Assembly (NCBI GenBank): GCA_003990745.1
Contig: RBNI01000484.1
Coordinates: forward strand, 1 to 30,505
DNA: 30,505 nucleotides
Direction: 5' to 3'
Source of the DNA: Jimgerdemannia flammicorona
Taxonomy: Eukaryota > Mucoromycota > Endogonomycetes > Endogonales > Endogonaceae
The notes under the pieces are model-generated. The model had not been told where the DNA came from. It searched no databases and saw only the letters and a list, made by a program, of their open reading frames with translations. Made by a program: the position numbers and the translations under genes. Shown piece after piece: positions 1-11,755 of this stretch (the first letter of the stretch is position 1; the number at the start of each line of letters is the position of its first letter).

Positions 1-336
1 GCCACCCTGCCCAGCACGCACCTCAGATTGCCTGTTAGTCGCCATGTTGTTAGTCTCTTTTTCTCCAAAACGATGAAGTAGTTGCTTTCCAGATGTTGTG
101 TAACCTGAGAGGTACCGGAGAGAGATGGAGCCTTGTTCTTGTCAGTATTGGCCTCTTGTTCACACCATCATCAGAATATATTAGACATCCCGTAGTTACT
201 GCACAAACCATTTCAGTAGTGTTTGGATTTTCAATATATATCAACAATTCATGGATATTTTATTTTAAATGCAGCAACCTACCTGGCAGCAATATCTATA
301 AGGAATGCGATTATCATGAATTGAGAGAAAGATGAC
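1..336. other. No supported gene at left edge
   Basis: Open frames exist on both strands (93-335 plus, 50-247 minus), but neither shows a recognisable domain. The plus frame is the same as that of the beta-propeller-like fragment downstream and could be its 5' part. The first ~120 bases look slightly richer in CpG than the rest of the window. Confidence 0.3.
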
Positions 337-367
337 ATATATATATATATATCTAATATATATATTT
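337..367. repeat. AT dinucleotide microsatellite
   Basis: A run of alternating A and T, broken once by CTA, lies between the left-edge frame and the propeller-like fragment. Similar short AT tracts recur near 2328-2340, 7100-7140, 16055-16075 and 22018-22028. Confidence 0.8.
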
Positions 368-1166
368 GCACAAAATAAGATTGCTCATACCAAGTCTACA
401 GCTCGGCAGGCTCTATCCTATTGTTGCTATTGGCAGACCAACAGATCACAATTTGCTGTATCCAATTATCAATGCACATGTTCAGTGCCAGTCTGACAGA
501 ACACACAGAACCCCCATCAGAATCTGTAGAAAGTTGTGTGACAAGCAGTATACAGTGGCTCTTTCACTAAGTGATGGAATATTGTCAGTGTGGAAACTGT
601 TTTACTGCACAACCAAGCGTATTGCTAGCACAACAGTATTAGATTTTGAACACATGAACCAGCTGTCATTGCCATACAATGACATCAATTTGGCTGTTTC
701 TGGTGATGAATCCCCAATAGTTCTACTGGGTTACTGCAAAAAAATTATTATATTCTGTCCTACTGATGAAACAAACAAGCCACAATTGTTTTGTGATAGT
801 GACCAAAATGTCATTGTCAGTGATTTTGTTTTGCTTAGTGATAGCCAACACATCATTGTCTATGATCGGATATCACTAAGGATAGTAAATATAACTAATT
901 AGATAAAATAGCTGATCGATATCAGCTAGTTATGTGAACAGGATATAGGATTTCAGGTGATTTCACTGACAGCTGTAGGTGATTACCACTTTGTCTGGTG
1001 CGAGACGTTGGGACATACAAAGCTGTACAATCTGCAGGATCCAAATAAGCCACAGTGGTTAAAACATATGTTGTTGCGGGGTGACAAAATTGCCATTGAC
1101 ACCAATACATACCTTATTGCATTCTACAATCTCGGTGCATTGTATGTATATAACTACTCCACTTGA
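366..1166 (+). pseudogene. Beta-propeller-like protein fragment with in-frame TAGs
   Basis: One frame runs about 266 codons and contains only three stops, all TAG (900-902, 909-911, 927-929), before a TGA at 1164-1166. Short hydrophobic strands ending in motifs such as GILSVWKL, HIIVYD and ALYVYNYS recur at WD40/propeller-like spacing, so a beta-propeller is inferred; no family can be named. The residues on both sides of the TAG cluster look equally protein-like, so the frame is continuous through them and reading TAG as Gln gives plausible sequence. No clear start codon is visible: the frame opens with TTG after an AT repeat, and the true 5' end may lie at or before 93. A GTAAGT at about 1181 could be a splice donor. 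Confidence 0.4.
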
Positions 1167-1646
1167 AAGCAGATGCTTTCAGTAAGTTGTTCATGTAGAT
1201 TGTTGTATACTGTGATTCTGGATATAAAATTCATCCATCATTGTAACAGTATGCATGTGTGGACATTTGATAATGATGGTATAAGTTAGATGGGAGCAGT
1301 TTGAGATCTGTTATTGGTAGATAGCCCAAATACTTTATTTGAGTTTGATATTCAACACTTGCTCCCATGCCTGTCCAAAATAGTGGATATTTTTCTACTA
1401 GGGCAAAATTTAACATTTGTAGTTTCCAATGCTCAATCCATTTTACAATTCCCATACACAATTCCCATAGCATATATAGATGTGTAAAATATATTATATA
1501 TTGGAATTACAAAATATATTAATTTGTGCATCATTGACCATGGGTATGTCGTGGTTGTCACTCTATGACCCCTGAAGTTGTTACCTAAAGATATGGGAAA
1601 GAGTGAGTTTTTCGGAATTTAAGCAGGAAATACATTTAAACAGTAA

Positions 1647-1775
1647 TTAGGGTGATGGACATATATCATCAGTATCTTCATATATACACGTCTGATGGCG
1701 ATTTGTACATCATTTACAATTGTCTTGCTTGTCGCATTTTTTGTGATGTTTGCGACATAGTTGGCATGGACCTCA
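1647..1775 (-). pseudogene. Zn(II)2Cys6 binuclear cluster, N-terminal fragment
   Basis: The minus strand encodes a textbook fungal Zn2Cys6 DNA-binding cluster: C-x2-C-x6-C-x5-C-x2-C-x6-C with all six cysteines (first at 1764-1766, last at 1686-1688), beginning CQLCRKHHKKC. The family binds paired CGG-like half sites as fungal transcription factors. The cluster lies next to an ATG at 1773-1775, its normal N-terminal position. Two TGA codons interrupt the frame: one straight after the ATG, and one (1710-1712) between the fourth and fifth cysteines, where Arg or Lys is usual; both fit CGA to TGA. The frame ends in TAA at 1647-1649 and I could not join it to a downstream activation domain. Identification of the motif is firm; the extent of the gene is not. 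Confidence 0.75.
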
Positions 1776-2297
1776 CATTATGGTGATGTGAAATGGTAAT
1801 AGTTCTATGTCCTTGTTTGGTCAGAGTAGTAGATGGATAGCCCCTTCCTCTGGTTTGTAATAGTTGTATACTACAAATATCTCATTGTTGACGGTTACTG
1901 TTGTTGTCTTATGCATTAGACCACTCACTTTAAATTTGTATGTTTTATCGTGGAGTGAGTATGTTAGTTGATAGGAGCTCTTTCTCTCTATTTTCGGTAT
2001 GAGCCTCGATTCAACTCTTCGATTATTGCTCCAGTATATTTGACATGTTTCACAATATAGAGAGAAGGGGCCAGCCTGATGATTCGGACTCCAGTTGTGT
2101 CGGTTATAATATTGGTCAATTGTATCTTATTTCCACACATATGTTGTGTCATTTGCAAGTAGTAGCATAAGACCACTTTTTTTTATCAGCCTCATATTGG
2201 ATGCAAATGGAAGGTGTCCATTCTTATATGCCTGAACAACATATACTGCATTGGTGTATATCTCTAGATATCCCATATATGTTATTATGAACTCCAT
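1776..2297 (-). pseudogene. Unidentified degraded coding fragment
   Basis: From an ATG at 2297 the minus strand gives a protein-like frame of about 55 codons (MEFIITYMGYLEIYTNAVYV...) to a TAA. A second frame (2176-1988) carries ITDTTGVRIIRLAPSLYIV, and the first frame resumes plausible sequence from about 2000 to 1830 (KTYKFKVSGLMHKTTTVTV). This looks like one gene broken by two compensating frameshifts, or by an intron. It ends just before the Zn2Cys6 start, so both may belong to one gene. No family is recognised. Confidence 0.3.
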
Positions 2298-2612
2298 TAT
2301 TGTGTTGGTGGTGAGTGGCTGTTACATACATATATATATAATCAGGGCACATGATATTTAGAGTGTCACACAATGTCTTATATTTGTGTCAAAATATAGG
2401 TTGATTGCACATCGCAGATGTACAAACATGTTTATTACATAATATATAATAAGGTAAGTCTTGTAAAAATCCCACGTTCAACTCATTTGATTACAGACAC
2501 ATGATTTACAATATCACCTGTATGACAGTAGAGTTACCAGAAGGTGTGTCAGGGATTTGATTATAAACAAAATATTGTAGTGATGGGGAGACGTCCACAA
2601 ATAAAATAAACT

Positions 2613-5138
2613 ATGGGTGGTCACATCTTCGCAATTCGATTGTTGAACGGCTTCATTGTTGAGTGCATTGTGACTGAATCTGACAATGTTGCCCCATTTT
2701 TGAATTGCCTCGAAGAGAAGTATGGGAAACAGAATAAGATGCTTGTTGTGTGGCTAAGAAACGGCTACATTCTGGAGCCTGGGATTATCAAGATTGCCAT
2801 CCTTAATGTTACCATCCGACATGATGCAGGGTGTTGTGTGGCAATCGATCCCCAAAATGATCAGAGAGATCATCTGCATATCCATGACAAACCTAACAGC
2901 AAGCTTGTTTTTATTTTGCAAGAACACAATCTGGGTGTGGCAGGTGAGCCATTCACACACCCATGTCATCTGGGGATATGTAGTCATACTAAATCTAATG
3001 GGATGCTTAGGTTCCTGCAGAACATACACAACCCTGAGCCAATCTCATATAGTACTATTAATGTCCTGATTGCTATTACTGATAGAGTTGCTCGGGTCCA
3101 TATTACCCAAAAGTACAACTTCAACTTTCTTGATACCATCACACCATTGTACATGTTTGCAGTACCAGATTGGGTGGTCCTAGTGACTCTCACTGTTGAT
3201 ATTGGCCAATGTATGCAGTTAGTCACAAAGATACCAAGTGTATACACCTTCCCATCTCTGGTCTAGCTGTCTCGGGAACTTGAGTTACCCTCCCCCAAAT
3301 ACATAGAAATATAGCTTGGAAAACTATTTCGTGATGACTACAATGCAACAGTCCACATTGAATATGTATAGGAGCTTGAGGATGAATCACCAACAAATGA
3401 TTATATTCTATTTTGTTTACCGAAAATGACAACATCATGTCACCACTTGGCAAATTGCACCAACAGCACAATGATTGGAAAATTGACCTTGTGTTCTGAA
3501 TGTTTCATGATAGATAGAATCGTTTAGGTTCACACAAGACATTATTGGTGTTTAACAATACCACTGATCACAAAAGAGCAACTATAATATTAGTTGACAA
3601 TATTGGTTGTCTATAGACAGTAACTATCCATCAAGTGTGTGCATATATATATGATTAACATGAAGTTCTCTAAATGTTGATGCATATTTTAGGATTTTAT
3701 TTTCACAATACATGTTGATAGGAAACACTACTAATCTGTGATTTCTGAATACAACCCTGACATCAATACATACTGTATAATGTATACAAATGTATCCCAT
3801 GTATTACCAGACCTGCAGTCAACTGATATTATATTTATTGTCGACTGCTGTACATATATGCTCAATGGCAAACTAGCCCAAGTGCAGGAAGTACTTGTGT
3901 TTTCCATGCAAATATTACACAAGTTGTATACTATCAATATTGTTAAGTTTGGCATATCAATATATTTTAAATTATTTGAAACCAGTGTCAACTGTAATGA
4001 TGATGGCATAGTTCATCTACTGCAAGTTGTCAATAGCCTCAGGGCAGACATGGGAGCTGGTGGTACCACAGATATTTCTCGCCCATTGACTGACATCTAC
4101 ACTATGAATAAGAATTCACTGTCTACCACCATTATACTTCTGATAGGTATCGACCACTTTGATGAGAAAAATACTATCACAGACACTACAAAGGCTGTAA
4201 ACTCTCAATGACAGCTTTACGTGTTCATGTTGGGAATTGGAATTCGTGATGAATATAACATATTGGATTCCATTGCATGCACTGGGTGTGGATACTCGCA
4301 GTGTATCAAAGAGCAAGGCTATGTCATAGCTGCTGTGTTACTTATGTTGGCCAACACTATACAACTACAAGTTAACAACATTGAATGGAGCAGCAGTAAC
4401 AGCAGCGACATAGGTTGACAATCACCATCTGAAATTCTAATAGTTCAATCATAATTACAACAAACTGTGTTCTGTATTTTTCCACCACACTGTATCCCGG
4501 AGTCCTATATAAACCTCATTGAGTTGCATACAAATATATGTATAAACAACTACACAAGTACCTACACAGGACATTATCAATGGCAACACACTCCATGCAC
4601 TAGCTATAAAGGACATTTACAAGAGGAGTGCAACAGTGGAGCCTGAAATTGGACAAATGGCAATGTTGTGTGCATTGTCAACAAAGTCAAACCGCTTTGT
4701 TATAATGGACAGCAACAATCCCAGCACCCACACCAATACAATTATGCTATTTATGGATTACAGCCCAATTACTCTGACTCCTGTGATGTGTTTCGAGCCT
4801 GACCCAGACACCGAACTCATTGAAGTTCCATATTATATCAGGTTGATGTAAGATGAAAGAATGGTTCCATCAGGGTTCAAACCAATATCTATTCCATCCC
4901 TAAATGTGACTTTTCCATGCCTCAATGTTCAGAAGTTATACAATCTAGTCAAACATCAGGTACACAATGGCACATTTACAAAATCAGATGAACTTGTCAA
5001 CATTCTCATATGTACCAAATGGCGCAGATGGTGATTTTTTTCAAAAATTATCAAACAAGTTCAATGAGAGGGGTGACAATAATATTGCCATCACTTTGTG
5101 CTATTGCATACATACTAGCAAAGCTGTCTATGGTAAGT
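2613..5138 (+). pseudogene. VIT and von Willebrand factor A domain protein
   Basis: This resembles VWA5/inter-alpha-trypsin-inhibitor-like proteins. An unassigned N-terminal stretch (2613-3040) is followed by a VIT domain (about 3045-3430; TQKYNF..LDTITPLYMFAVPDW, later YV-stop-ELEDES, FCLP). A VWA domain follows (3738 on; DIIFIVD, GAGGTTDISRPLTDIYT, then LYVFMLGIGIR), and a C-terminal part (4574-5138; LHALAIKDI, NGTFTKSDELVNIL) matches the family tail. Stops include TAG at 3264, 3312 and 3369 (the last two where VIT domains often carry Gln) and TGA at 4209. Frame changes occur near 3530, 4450-4570 and 5000. The metal-site motif DxSxS has become DCCTY, with only the first Asp left, so metal binding is probably lost. 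The gene is recognisable end to end but cannot make a full protein under the standard code. Confidence 0.7.
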
Positions 5139-5485
5139 AGGCTTTGTTGATTAATTATTGACAAGATGACGAATTGGTTGAAATCACAAAATACAACTGA
5201 TATTGACGATCATATTTATATGGTTGTACAAATGATATATCTATCCCAAATAAAGTTTGAGATATAAACAATAATCATTGGATATTACTCTCTCACTTCC
5301 GTGATGTGTATAGCATATTTGAAATGTGTTCTGTATAAATATAAAGTTATATAAACATCACAAACCTGTGTGTATTGTTGATTTAAAATATGTAATAAAC
5401 TGAAAAATCAGTATCTTGTCCAGACAACAGTCTTAAATCTTGGTACCCCACCCCACCCTGTCATACTGTGTTTTGACGTTTGATT
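5139..5485. other. AT-rich spacer, no gene seen
   Basis: I see no protein-like frame here. A GTAAGT directly after the last VWA-like codons (about 5131) could be a splice donor, so a further exon cannot be excluded. Confidence 0.35.
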
Positions 5486-5503
5486 GAGAGGACTGGGAAC
5501 TCT

Positions 5504-5513
5504 TATATATAAA
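5504..5513 (+). promoter_or_regulatory. TATA box candidate
   Basis: TATATATAAA lies 57 bases before the ATG at 5570, at a reasonable distance for a short 5' leader. It follows the block at 5486-5505 that recurs, diverged, at 6098-6117 before the next plus-strand ORF. Confidence 0.4.
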
Positions 5514-5569
5514 TTCAGAGAAGCAGAATCCCCCCTCACACATACATTTATAATTGTATCCACATCACT

Positions 5570-5788
5570 ATGGACTATGACAGCAAATTGGATGACCTCA
5601 TAAGCCGAATTGAGGCTGCTATCACTGAAGCCCAGTATGCAATAGATAGCACGGTAACCATTGAACTAATCAACGAGATATATACACCTATTGCAAGCCT
5701 TGCAAACAAGACTAAAACAGCAATAGAACAGTGTGAAATGCTTCTGTATGATTGCGACTGTCTGTTGGATAGCATGATATGTCTATGA
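5570..5788 (+). CDS. Small acidic helical protein, intact ORF
   Basis: A 72-codon frame starts ATG-G after ATCACT, a fair initiation context, and ends with TGA. It is one of the very few frames in the window with a plausible promoter, start and stop and no break. The protein is predicted by eye to be almost wholly helical, with heptad-like hydrophobic spacing (LDDLISRIEAAITEAQ; LANKTKTAIEQCEMLL), so a coiled coil is likely. There is no signal peptide or membrane segment. I recognise no family. It could be a short coiled-coil adaptor, a first exon, or chance; its complementary strand is also open over most of the span, which lowers confidence. Confidence 0.4.
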   Translation: MDYDSKLDDLISRIEAAITEAQYAIDSTVTIELINEIYTPIASLANKTKTAIEQCEMLLYDCDCLLDSMICL

Positions 5789-6097
5789 GATCTTCATTAT
5801 TTACGAGATACATGGTCGTGTCATTTACCCAATATTATATTTATCATAGGACCTAGTATTACTGATAGACCTCCAAATAACCATTACCATGATCATCATA
5901 TATCTCTACATCACATTCAGTGTGATATCAATCATGTTATATTGCCATGTTACAATGGACACTACTGTTATCCAAATCCATCTCTAGATAGTTTTAGATG
6001 CAAACCAATGTCTATGACACTATATACATTACCAATGATATATCTACTATATGATCGTCGACCTCATATCCCATATATATATGTATGAGATATAATA
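5789..6097. other. AT-rich spacer, no gene seen
   Basis: No protein-like frame is visible. The segment ends at the second copy of the block described under 6098-6117. Confidence 0.4.
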
Positions 6098-6118
6098 GAG
6101 AGGAGTGGGAGACTCTAT

Positions 6119-6445
6119 ATGACTATTGAGTATGTCTTATTCGATGACCGGATGTCCTGCTATTGTGCTGCTATATACCTGAATTCCCATCCCAATACAC
6201 CCACCCCAGTTGAAAATCTGTTATGTTTTATTGCGACACACATACTGAGTTTTATCGATCATCTATATGTGCTCATTTGTTATATAACTATTGTAATATT
6301 TGTCACAGGGCCCTTATATTACACAGAGCTCATGCCAATTTGCATTGCCTATACATCTTATATGCTGTCAGTTGATGTCAGGAATTCCAGATGGAGCCGC
6401 AAATCGAGGGAAGCATTTGTTAATATTTATCAATTCGTTGTTTAA
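6119..6445 (+). pseudogene. Possible cyclin-box fragment
   Basis: A 108-codon frame contains TPVENLLCFIATHILSFID in its first half and SVDVRNSRWSRKSREAFVN near its end. The order (FI..IL helix, hydrophobic helix, then D-x-x-N-x-x-W-S) resembles the first cyclin fold of PHO80/PCL-type fungal cyclins, where D-x-x-Y-x-N-x-x-W follows the MLA-S-K-F helix. The canonical Lys of that helix is not seen. This rests on pattern alone and may be wrong; the product could equally be a short helical or membrane protein. The ATG lies within a TATATG next to the GAGAGGA..GGGA block. Confidence 0.25.
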
Positions 6446-6991
6446 TATTAAGATAACTGATATATCTACACATCTCTTAAAATAGATGTATACAGGACTA
6501 ATCAATATAGTATAAATTATATATATATCACATTTGTATATTATTGTATCATATCACTAACTGTAAGATCTATATTTGTATATATTGCAAGTAAGACTAC
6601 AAACTGGCATATGATGACCCATCATTTAAGATGTATAGGCCGGTGATATGTTAGTGTGGCTTATGGTTTGTATGGTATTAGGTGTACAATTCATATACAC
6701 ATGCATATGATAATGCATGCTAGCAAACATCATATGGAGGCTGCAGTTCATGTGTATCATGTGATATGAATAGGCAACAGAAAATAATTGAAGGATATTG
6801 AGAGATGGGCAATGACGATAATGGCAGTGCCTTACAGGATTGTGTGATCGTATACTGAGACACAAACTCGATTCATGACAAATATTATTTTATATATTAG
6901 TTAACTACAAATAAAGTGATGATGACTTATATCATTGTTGCACTATCTATATTATATCTAACAGACAGGTGTATATTGGTCCTTTGTTACA
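6446..6991. other. AT-rich spacer, no gene seen
   Basis: Open frames here (for example 6626-6865 minus) are low in complexity and show no domain. Confidence 0.4.
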
Positions 6992-7511
6992 ATGAGTGCT
7001 ACAGAAGCACAGCAGTTTATACTATTTTTTATCATTGTCGGTAATCTCAAAGTATACTCTCTTTTTTCAAACAATATTTCTTATCTTTTATATGTCACTA
7101 TATGTACAATCTAAATATATATATCATATATATAGTACATTGATCATGCAGACTGGGTGTGCCATGGCATAACTGATGTTGAATCTGTAGCAGACCATAT
7201 GTATTGCATGGCAGTGATAGTGATGGTAGCAGGTGACACATTATTGGATATCAGTAAATGTGTCCAGTTGGCAATCATTTATGATCTCACTGAAAGTATT
7301 ATTGGTGACATCACACCACATGACAATGTATCAATGGTAGATAAATACAACCTCAAGTGATGTATGATGTTGCTGCTATGCAATCTTGTAGGTTCCAGAT
7401 ATTTAATGGAATTGTATATAGAGTATGAACAGGGTGATAGTCGAGAGATACAATTTGTGAAAGATCTTGATTAATTTGAAATGGCTCTCCAAGCATTTCT
7501 ATATAAAATAG
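6992..7511 (+). pseudogene. HD-domain phosphohydrolase of the HDDC2/YfbR type
   Basis: The family comprises metal-dependent 5'-deoxynucleotidases. An ATG at 6992 opens MSATEAQQFILFF..VGNLK, a likely first exon. After a candidate intron the frame reads WVCHGI, then VESVADHMYCMAV, the family's PESVADHMYRM block with the first metal His. IIYDLTESIIGDITPHDNVS follows, where the family has HD..E.IVGDITP. The HD pair is changed to YD (CAT to TAT), removing a metal ligand. The tail QFVKDLD-stop-FEMALQAF matches the conserved FVKDLDKFEMILQAFEYE-like end. Stops are TGA after NLK and TAA in the tail. The family identity is clear; the copy is broken and its active site is lost. Confidence 0.75.
7052..7151 (+). 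other. Candidate spliceosomal intron in the HDDC2-like gene
   Basis: The interval runs from GTATAC after the LK codons to CATGCAG just before the TGG-GTG (WV) codons. It is 100 nt long and pyrimidine/AT-rich. The phase is off by one base on joining, consistent with a single-base loss at the exon edge. Confidence 0.45.
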
Positions 7512-7899
7512 GTGAGGGTGATTTATTATTAATAATAAAATAACACACCATCATCTTCTATATAATTTATCATTTTACATATATATTGATAAATCTCAGA
7601 ATAAAATAAGCAGTTCCCTGGATTCTTTGACTCGACTCATGGCATGTTTATATATCCAACAATTATATACTAGTCAAATATACTATACCAAGAATGCGAA
7701 TGTTGCTGAGAGGCACAAACAGACCCCGTGACAATACTAGTAGTGTTGTTGATGATGATATTTTGTGCACATTTATCAAGAGATCATTGATCTACTTTAT
7801 CATATATATGTATTACACATGGGTTTAAAATACAATTTCTTTGCCTTAAAATTCTCTATACTCATGCCCCATGTGTTCATAGAGCTTAGTATTTACTGA
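7512..7899. other. Spacer, no gene seen
   Basis: The interval begins with GTGAGG, a possible donor at the end of the HDDC2-like tail, and contains ATT/AAT runs. I see no coding signal. Confidence 0.4.
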
Positions 7900-9060
7900 C
7901 TAAAAAACACATATGTATATCAATAGTGGGCAACTGAGGTGGACCTGTTCTAAGAATGATTCTGACAATAGGTCACAATATAGGATATTTAAATATTGCA
8001 GATGTGGTAGTTGTATCTGATTAATGTCAGACCCAGTAATGTTGGAACTTCCCATAATGTCCAATATTTCGACACTAGATAGCGATTTGCAGAGTATGCA
8101 TAGATCTGAATCACATTGCAGGATATCTCCAATCAATCGCAGATGTTTCAACAAGCTGCTCAGGGTATGGATTACATGCATCACAGATGTATTAAGTGCG
8201 GTGTCCCTTGCATTGAACTACAATAGCTCCAGGTCTATAACAGGAGTTGTGTATGTGGCAAGTATGTTGAAGAAGGGACACATATATGTGCTACTGTTCC
8301 AGCTGAGACTTACCACAATCTGGCGAAGGTTGTGCCATATAGTCATGCCATGTACTAGATGCTGGATGTTGTTAATTGAGAGATCTATTTCCATATTTAT
8401 GAGTTTTTCATGTGTCGCCAGTGCCTCTGCTAGCTCAGTTTCAAATATACAGAGTGAACATTGGTCATAGTTGTATGTCCCCTGTCTGAAATTCTCAAAA
8501 TTGGATGCTTGGTGACACAGATCAATAATAGTGGCATGTGTTGAATGCGAATAATTGAGCCCAATAATAGTCAGTCATCGAATGTGTAATGTGTGTGATA
8601 TCGCCAACACACTCTGTATGACCCAGTCAACCAACTAGGTGCTGGATGGATTTCGAGTATAATTAATGTCAAGTATCTCGACTGCAACATTTCTGTTGAC
8701 TATGCGTGTCGCTTCGGTTCAGGCAGTCACCAGTCCATGCACTGTATGTTTGTCTGCGAATACAATAGGCTTTAAAACAATGTAGTTGATGCATCTGGTG
8801 CACCCCCACTGGGCCATGGCCCCAGTGATAACATGCAGCTCGTATAGATCAAATTCACTCAGATTTAACAGTCCAAGGTGTGGAGTACATGTGATCATTA
8901 TATCTCAGGCATGGCTTATAAATGCACAGTACCACTGATCAATATATGGCAGCAAGTATATAATCATCGATGCAAGCTCAAAGGGCAGTTACTCTATATT
9001 GGCATATACTGTTTGACAATTTATGTCAGCATATTTTAAATAAATGTCACATGATATATA
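7900..9060 (-). pseudogene. F-box/leucine-rich-repeat gene A
   Basis: F-box/LRR proteins are substrate receptors of SCF ubiquitin ligases. A single minus-strand frame from about 9060 to 7900 (some 385 codons) starts with an F-box (LPFELASMIIYLLP, about 8988) and continues with irregular LRRs such as LSSVEILDIMGSSNITG and LPHLQYLNILYCDLLSESF. No frameshift was needed to follow it. Six internal stops interrupt it: TAA just before the F-box, TGA at 8905-8907, then TGA, TAG, TGA and TAG. The TGA at 8905 falls where F-boxes carry their conserved Trp. It faces the FYVE gene divergently. F-box and repeat pattern are clear; orthology is not. Confidence 0.65.
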
Positions 9061-9309
9061 TTTCAAAACTCCTTTAAATGTGATACCTTCTACTTTGAAC
9101 TAGCATGACAACAAACATATCATTCAATGAAACGAGATATTGCAAAACATCAACAGAGTGGTGGGGGTGACCTTGATGGATGTCAACAGTACAAACACAA
9201 AGCATGGTAATGACAACTGTGGTTAAAATAAACCATTGGCAGATGAGTTCGCATTACTGTACAAGAATTTGTGTACATGGTCACTATCTTACACCCAACC
9301 TATCTATAG

Positions 9310-9642
9310 GATAATAGACTATATATGACTTGTGGATTTTGTTTCAAAAACTTCATATTCATATGTAAATGTCATCATTGTCAGATATATAGTAAGATAT
9401 TTTGCAATGAGTGCTCATCATGCATTGCGCTTTTGAACCCAACAACAGCTGAGCCAGCAGTTAATGGCACCTATTTGGGGCATGTGTACATTAACTGTCA
9501 TCACAATTATAGATTTGGTGGAAAGAATTGGATTGCATCGAGTAGTGTGTTAGGATCTATTATTATGTCATCTGTGGAAGCTCTAAAGGCTAGATGTAAA
9601 ATAGCTATCAGCGGAAATCTGGTTAAAACATTCCTGGAGTAG
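9310..9642 (+). pseudogene. FYVE-type zinc finger with lost ligands
   Basis: The frame from the codons DNRLYMTCGFC reads C-x2-C, then KNFIFICKCHHCQ, IYSKIFCNECSSCIALL. This aligns with FYVE fingers (C..C...F....RRHHCR.CG..FC..CSS), which bind phosphatidylinositol 3-phosphate on endosomes. In this copy the basic RRHHCR motif reads KCHHCQ, and the following C-G has become Y-S, so a zinc ligand and two basic residues are gone. All four changes fit C-to-T or G-to-A transitions. The same frame continues upstream to at least 9127 through several stops (TAG at 9307-9309 and others), so the N-terminal part is decayed. It ends in TAG at 9640-9642. Confidence 0.6.
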
Positions 9643-9782
9643 TTGTAATAAAATAATTTATCTAGATCCACATCTCATGCAAATGTCAGATCTAAATGGG
9701 GCACACACCAGACAACAACTCTTTGAACATATACTGAATTTATGCTTTAGTATATTTATTGATAAAGCGCTACCAAATATAG

Positions 9783-11640
9783 TCAGTGGTTATATTGGAC
9801 TATATCTGTATAGCAGTAGTTTTCACCCAACATCACCTTGTTTATATCGAATATAGTCACAAATAGAGGGAGAGCAACATCATATAGTGATTTAGTACAA
9901 TATATTAATGCAAGATTGTTCAAGAACATTGCTGTAGATGTCAATACATCATGCAAGTGGCATTGGTTTATACTTAGAGCCCTGTTGTGAAATGATATCG
10001 CTTTATCGTGCTCGCCCTTGACAATGTGCAAGTTGCCTTTATTGGATAACTATAGTACTGTCCATAGGTGATCACATCTAAACAGACATGTGTTTATTGA
10101 AAGCAGGTCTTTGCAAAAGTGCATTGCTATGTCCACATCGCAATGGCACTGCACAAGTGCATATAGGTCAATCTGCACTGCCTCAGTGGACAGATGCTGG
10201 GGTCTGAACAGCATATCTCTAATATTAATCATATATTAGTAGTATGTTCTGGCCATGCCAATTTTGTGTAAATCACTGCAAATGGCAGCACAATTGCACA
10301 GAAGTGATGCTATTTGGGCATATATAATACTACACATCCATTCCAACAAAATAATGCTGGCTTATACCAGACCTTTCACACTTTGGTTGATATCCTCTAC
10401 AACAGATGCAGCTGTAGCTACAGTGACATCTCTTAATATAACATCTATAGCATCTATGAGCCGGCCCACTAATGACATAGACATAATGTCACTATTATTA
10501 TGTGCTTGTTTTAGATATTGCACAATAAACAGAGCCTATTTATGGTACACTACCTGATGTTGGCTATCTGTAGCCACCTCAATATTAGCAATAAATGTGT
10601 TAATGATGTGCTTTGTAAAGTCTAATGTTGTGTAGTAGTATGTAGAACATGCATTGTATGACATTTAGCTTGCGAATTTATCTGACTGTATTACATGATA
10701 TAGATATATATATATGATGTAGTTAATGGTGTAGATGCTGTCATATCTATGTCATAGCAGCAGTAAATAGAAATCACACAATACATAGACTACCATGTCA
10801 GTGTCATGTCTCTGATCGTCATGCAACTGATCATCAAACATTTCAAACATTACATGCTGGCATGCAAAAATCTATGGTGAGATATAGTCCAGATGCCAAA
10901 ATGTACAAAACTGAATTATCTGCATCACAAGTATATTAATGGATGAAATACGAGCAAATGTCACATCTAATGATGCAACCAATGCTGTGTTTTGGTACAC
11001 CAATATTCCAAGGTAGCTCTTGTACTCCATGTTGATTTGAGTCTTAAGATGGAGTGTTTTTGCAAGCGACCGTATAATTGCAATTACTAATGGACAGTAT
11101 CTTAGATACTTTACAATGACATATATAGATAATGTCATCAGGTCATTTAAAAGCCGTACTACATCACAATGCAACATGCGATCCACAATGATGACAATAG
11201 GCCACAGCATTGCACTTCACGACGTCGCGATCAAAACAGTATTTGTGCTATAGCACCAGATGAAAGGTAGTCTTCAACAACATCTAGAACATCTATGTCA
11301 TTTAACAGAATCAGACATCGCTTATGACATCCCAACCAGTCCACAAGCCATGCCACTCTATTGTAGATGGCCACATTGGCATGTGTGACGATTAGTGCAT
11401 CTATGAACAATTCAAATATTACACGTGATCTTTCACGGTTATCAAGATTGAGCCAGAAAATAATGCTGTACTGGGTGTGGGAGCATTGGACATACTGTAA
11501 CATTGTAGTAGTTTTTTCCATCCCAGCAACGCCTTTGAGGACAATTCGCTGTATATCATGGTATTTAATTTGAATCACCAGCTGTGCTAAAATGTCATAT
11601 CTTTTAATCCATAAATTACCTGTTGGTAGGTTCTATACAA
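9783..11640 (-). pseudogene. NB-ARC/TPR STAND NTPase
   Basis: The order matches fungal STAND proteins: a linker with LPTGN (about 11636), a P-loop (RIVLKGVAGMEKTTTML, about 11545), a Walker B-like CLILLNDID (about 11290) and an SRRRE sensor. A helical part follows, then tetratricopeptide repeats of kinesin-light-chain style (GNLHIVKGEHDKAISFHNRA; FLNNLALIYCTKSLYDVA). The P-loop glycines GVGKT read GMEKT, so nucleotide binding is doubtful. A frameshift near 11215-11230 separates the NTPase from the rest. After it, one frame runs 11210-9783 (about 475 codons) with eight internal stops (TAG, TGA and TAA) and no further shift. Such proteins act in nonself recognition and programmed cell death in fungi; that role is an inference here. 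Confidence 0.75.
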
Positions 11641-11755
11641 TCAGGTTTAAACTGCAGACAGTGGAACTGTATAGTATATGTATATTTATGCTCTGCATAC
11701 AAACTGTTGCATCACACACAGACAATATATAATATATGTCACTCTTGTCTACACA

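Noticed and set aside
50..335. Overlapping open frames on both strands at the left edge
   Set aside because: No domain, no homology I can recognise, and neither strand is favoured.
1231..1473. Minus-strand 80-codon frame that could be the continuation of the Zn2Cys6 gene
   Set aside because: It is in a different frame, no splice pair joins it, and no motif is visible.
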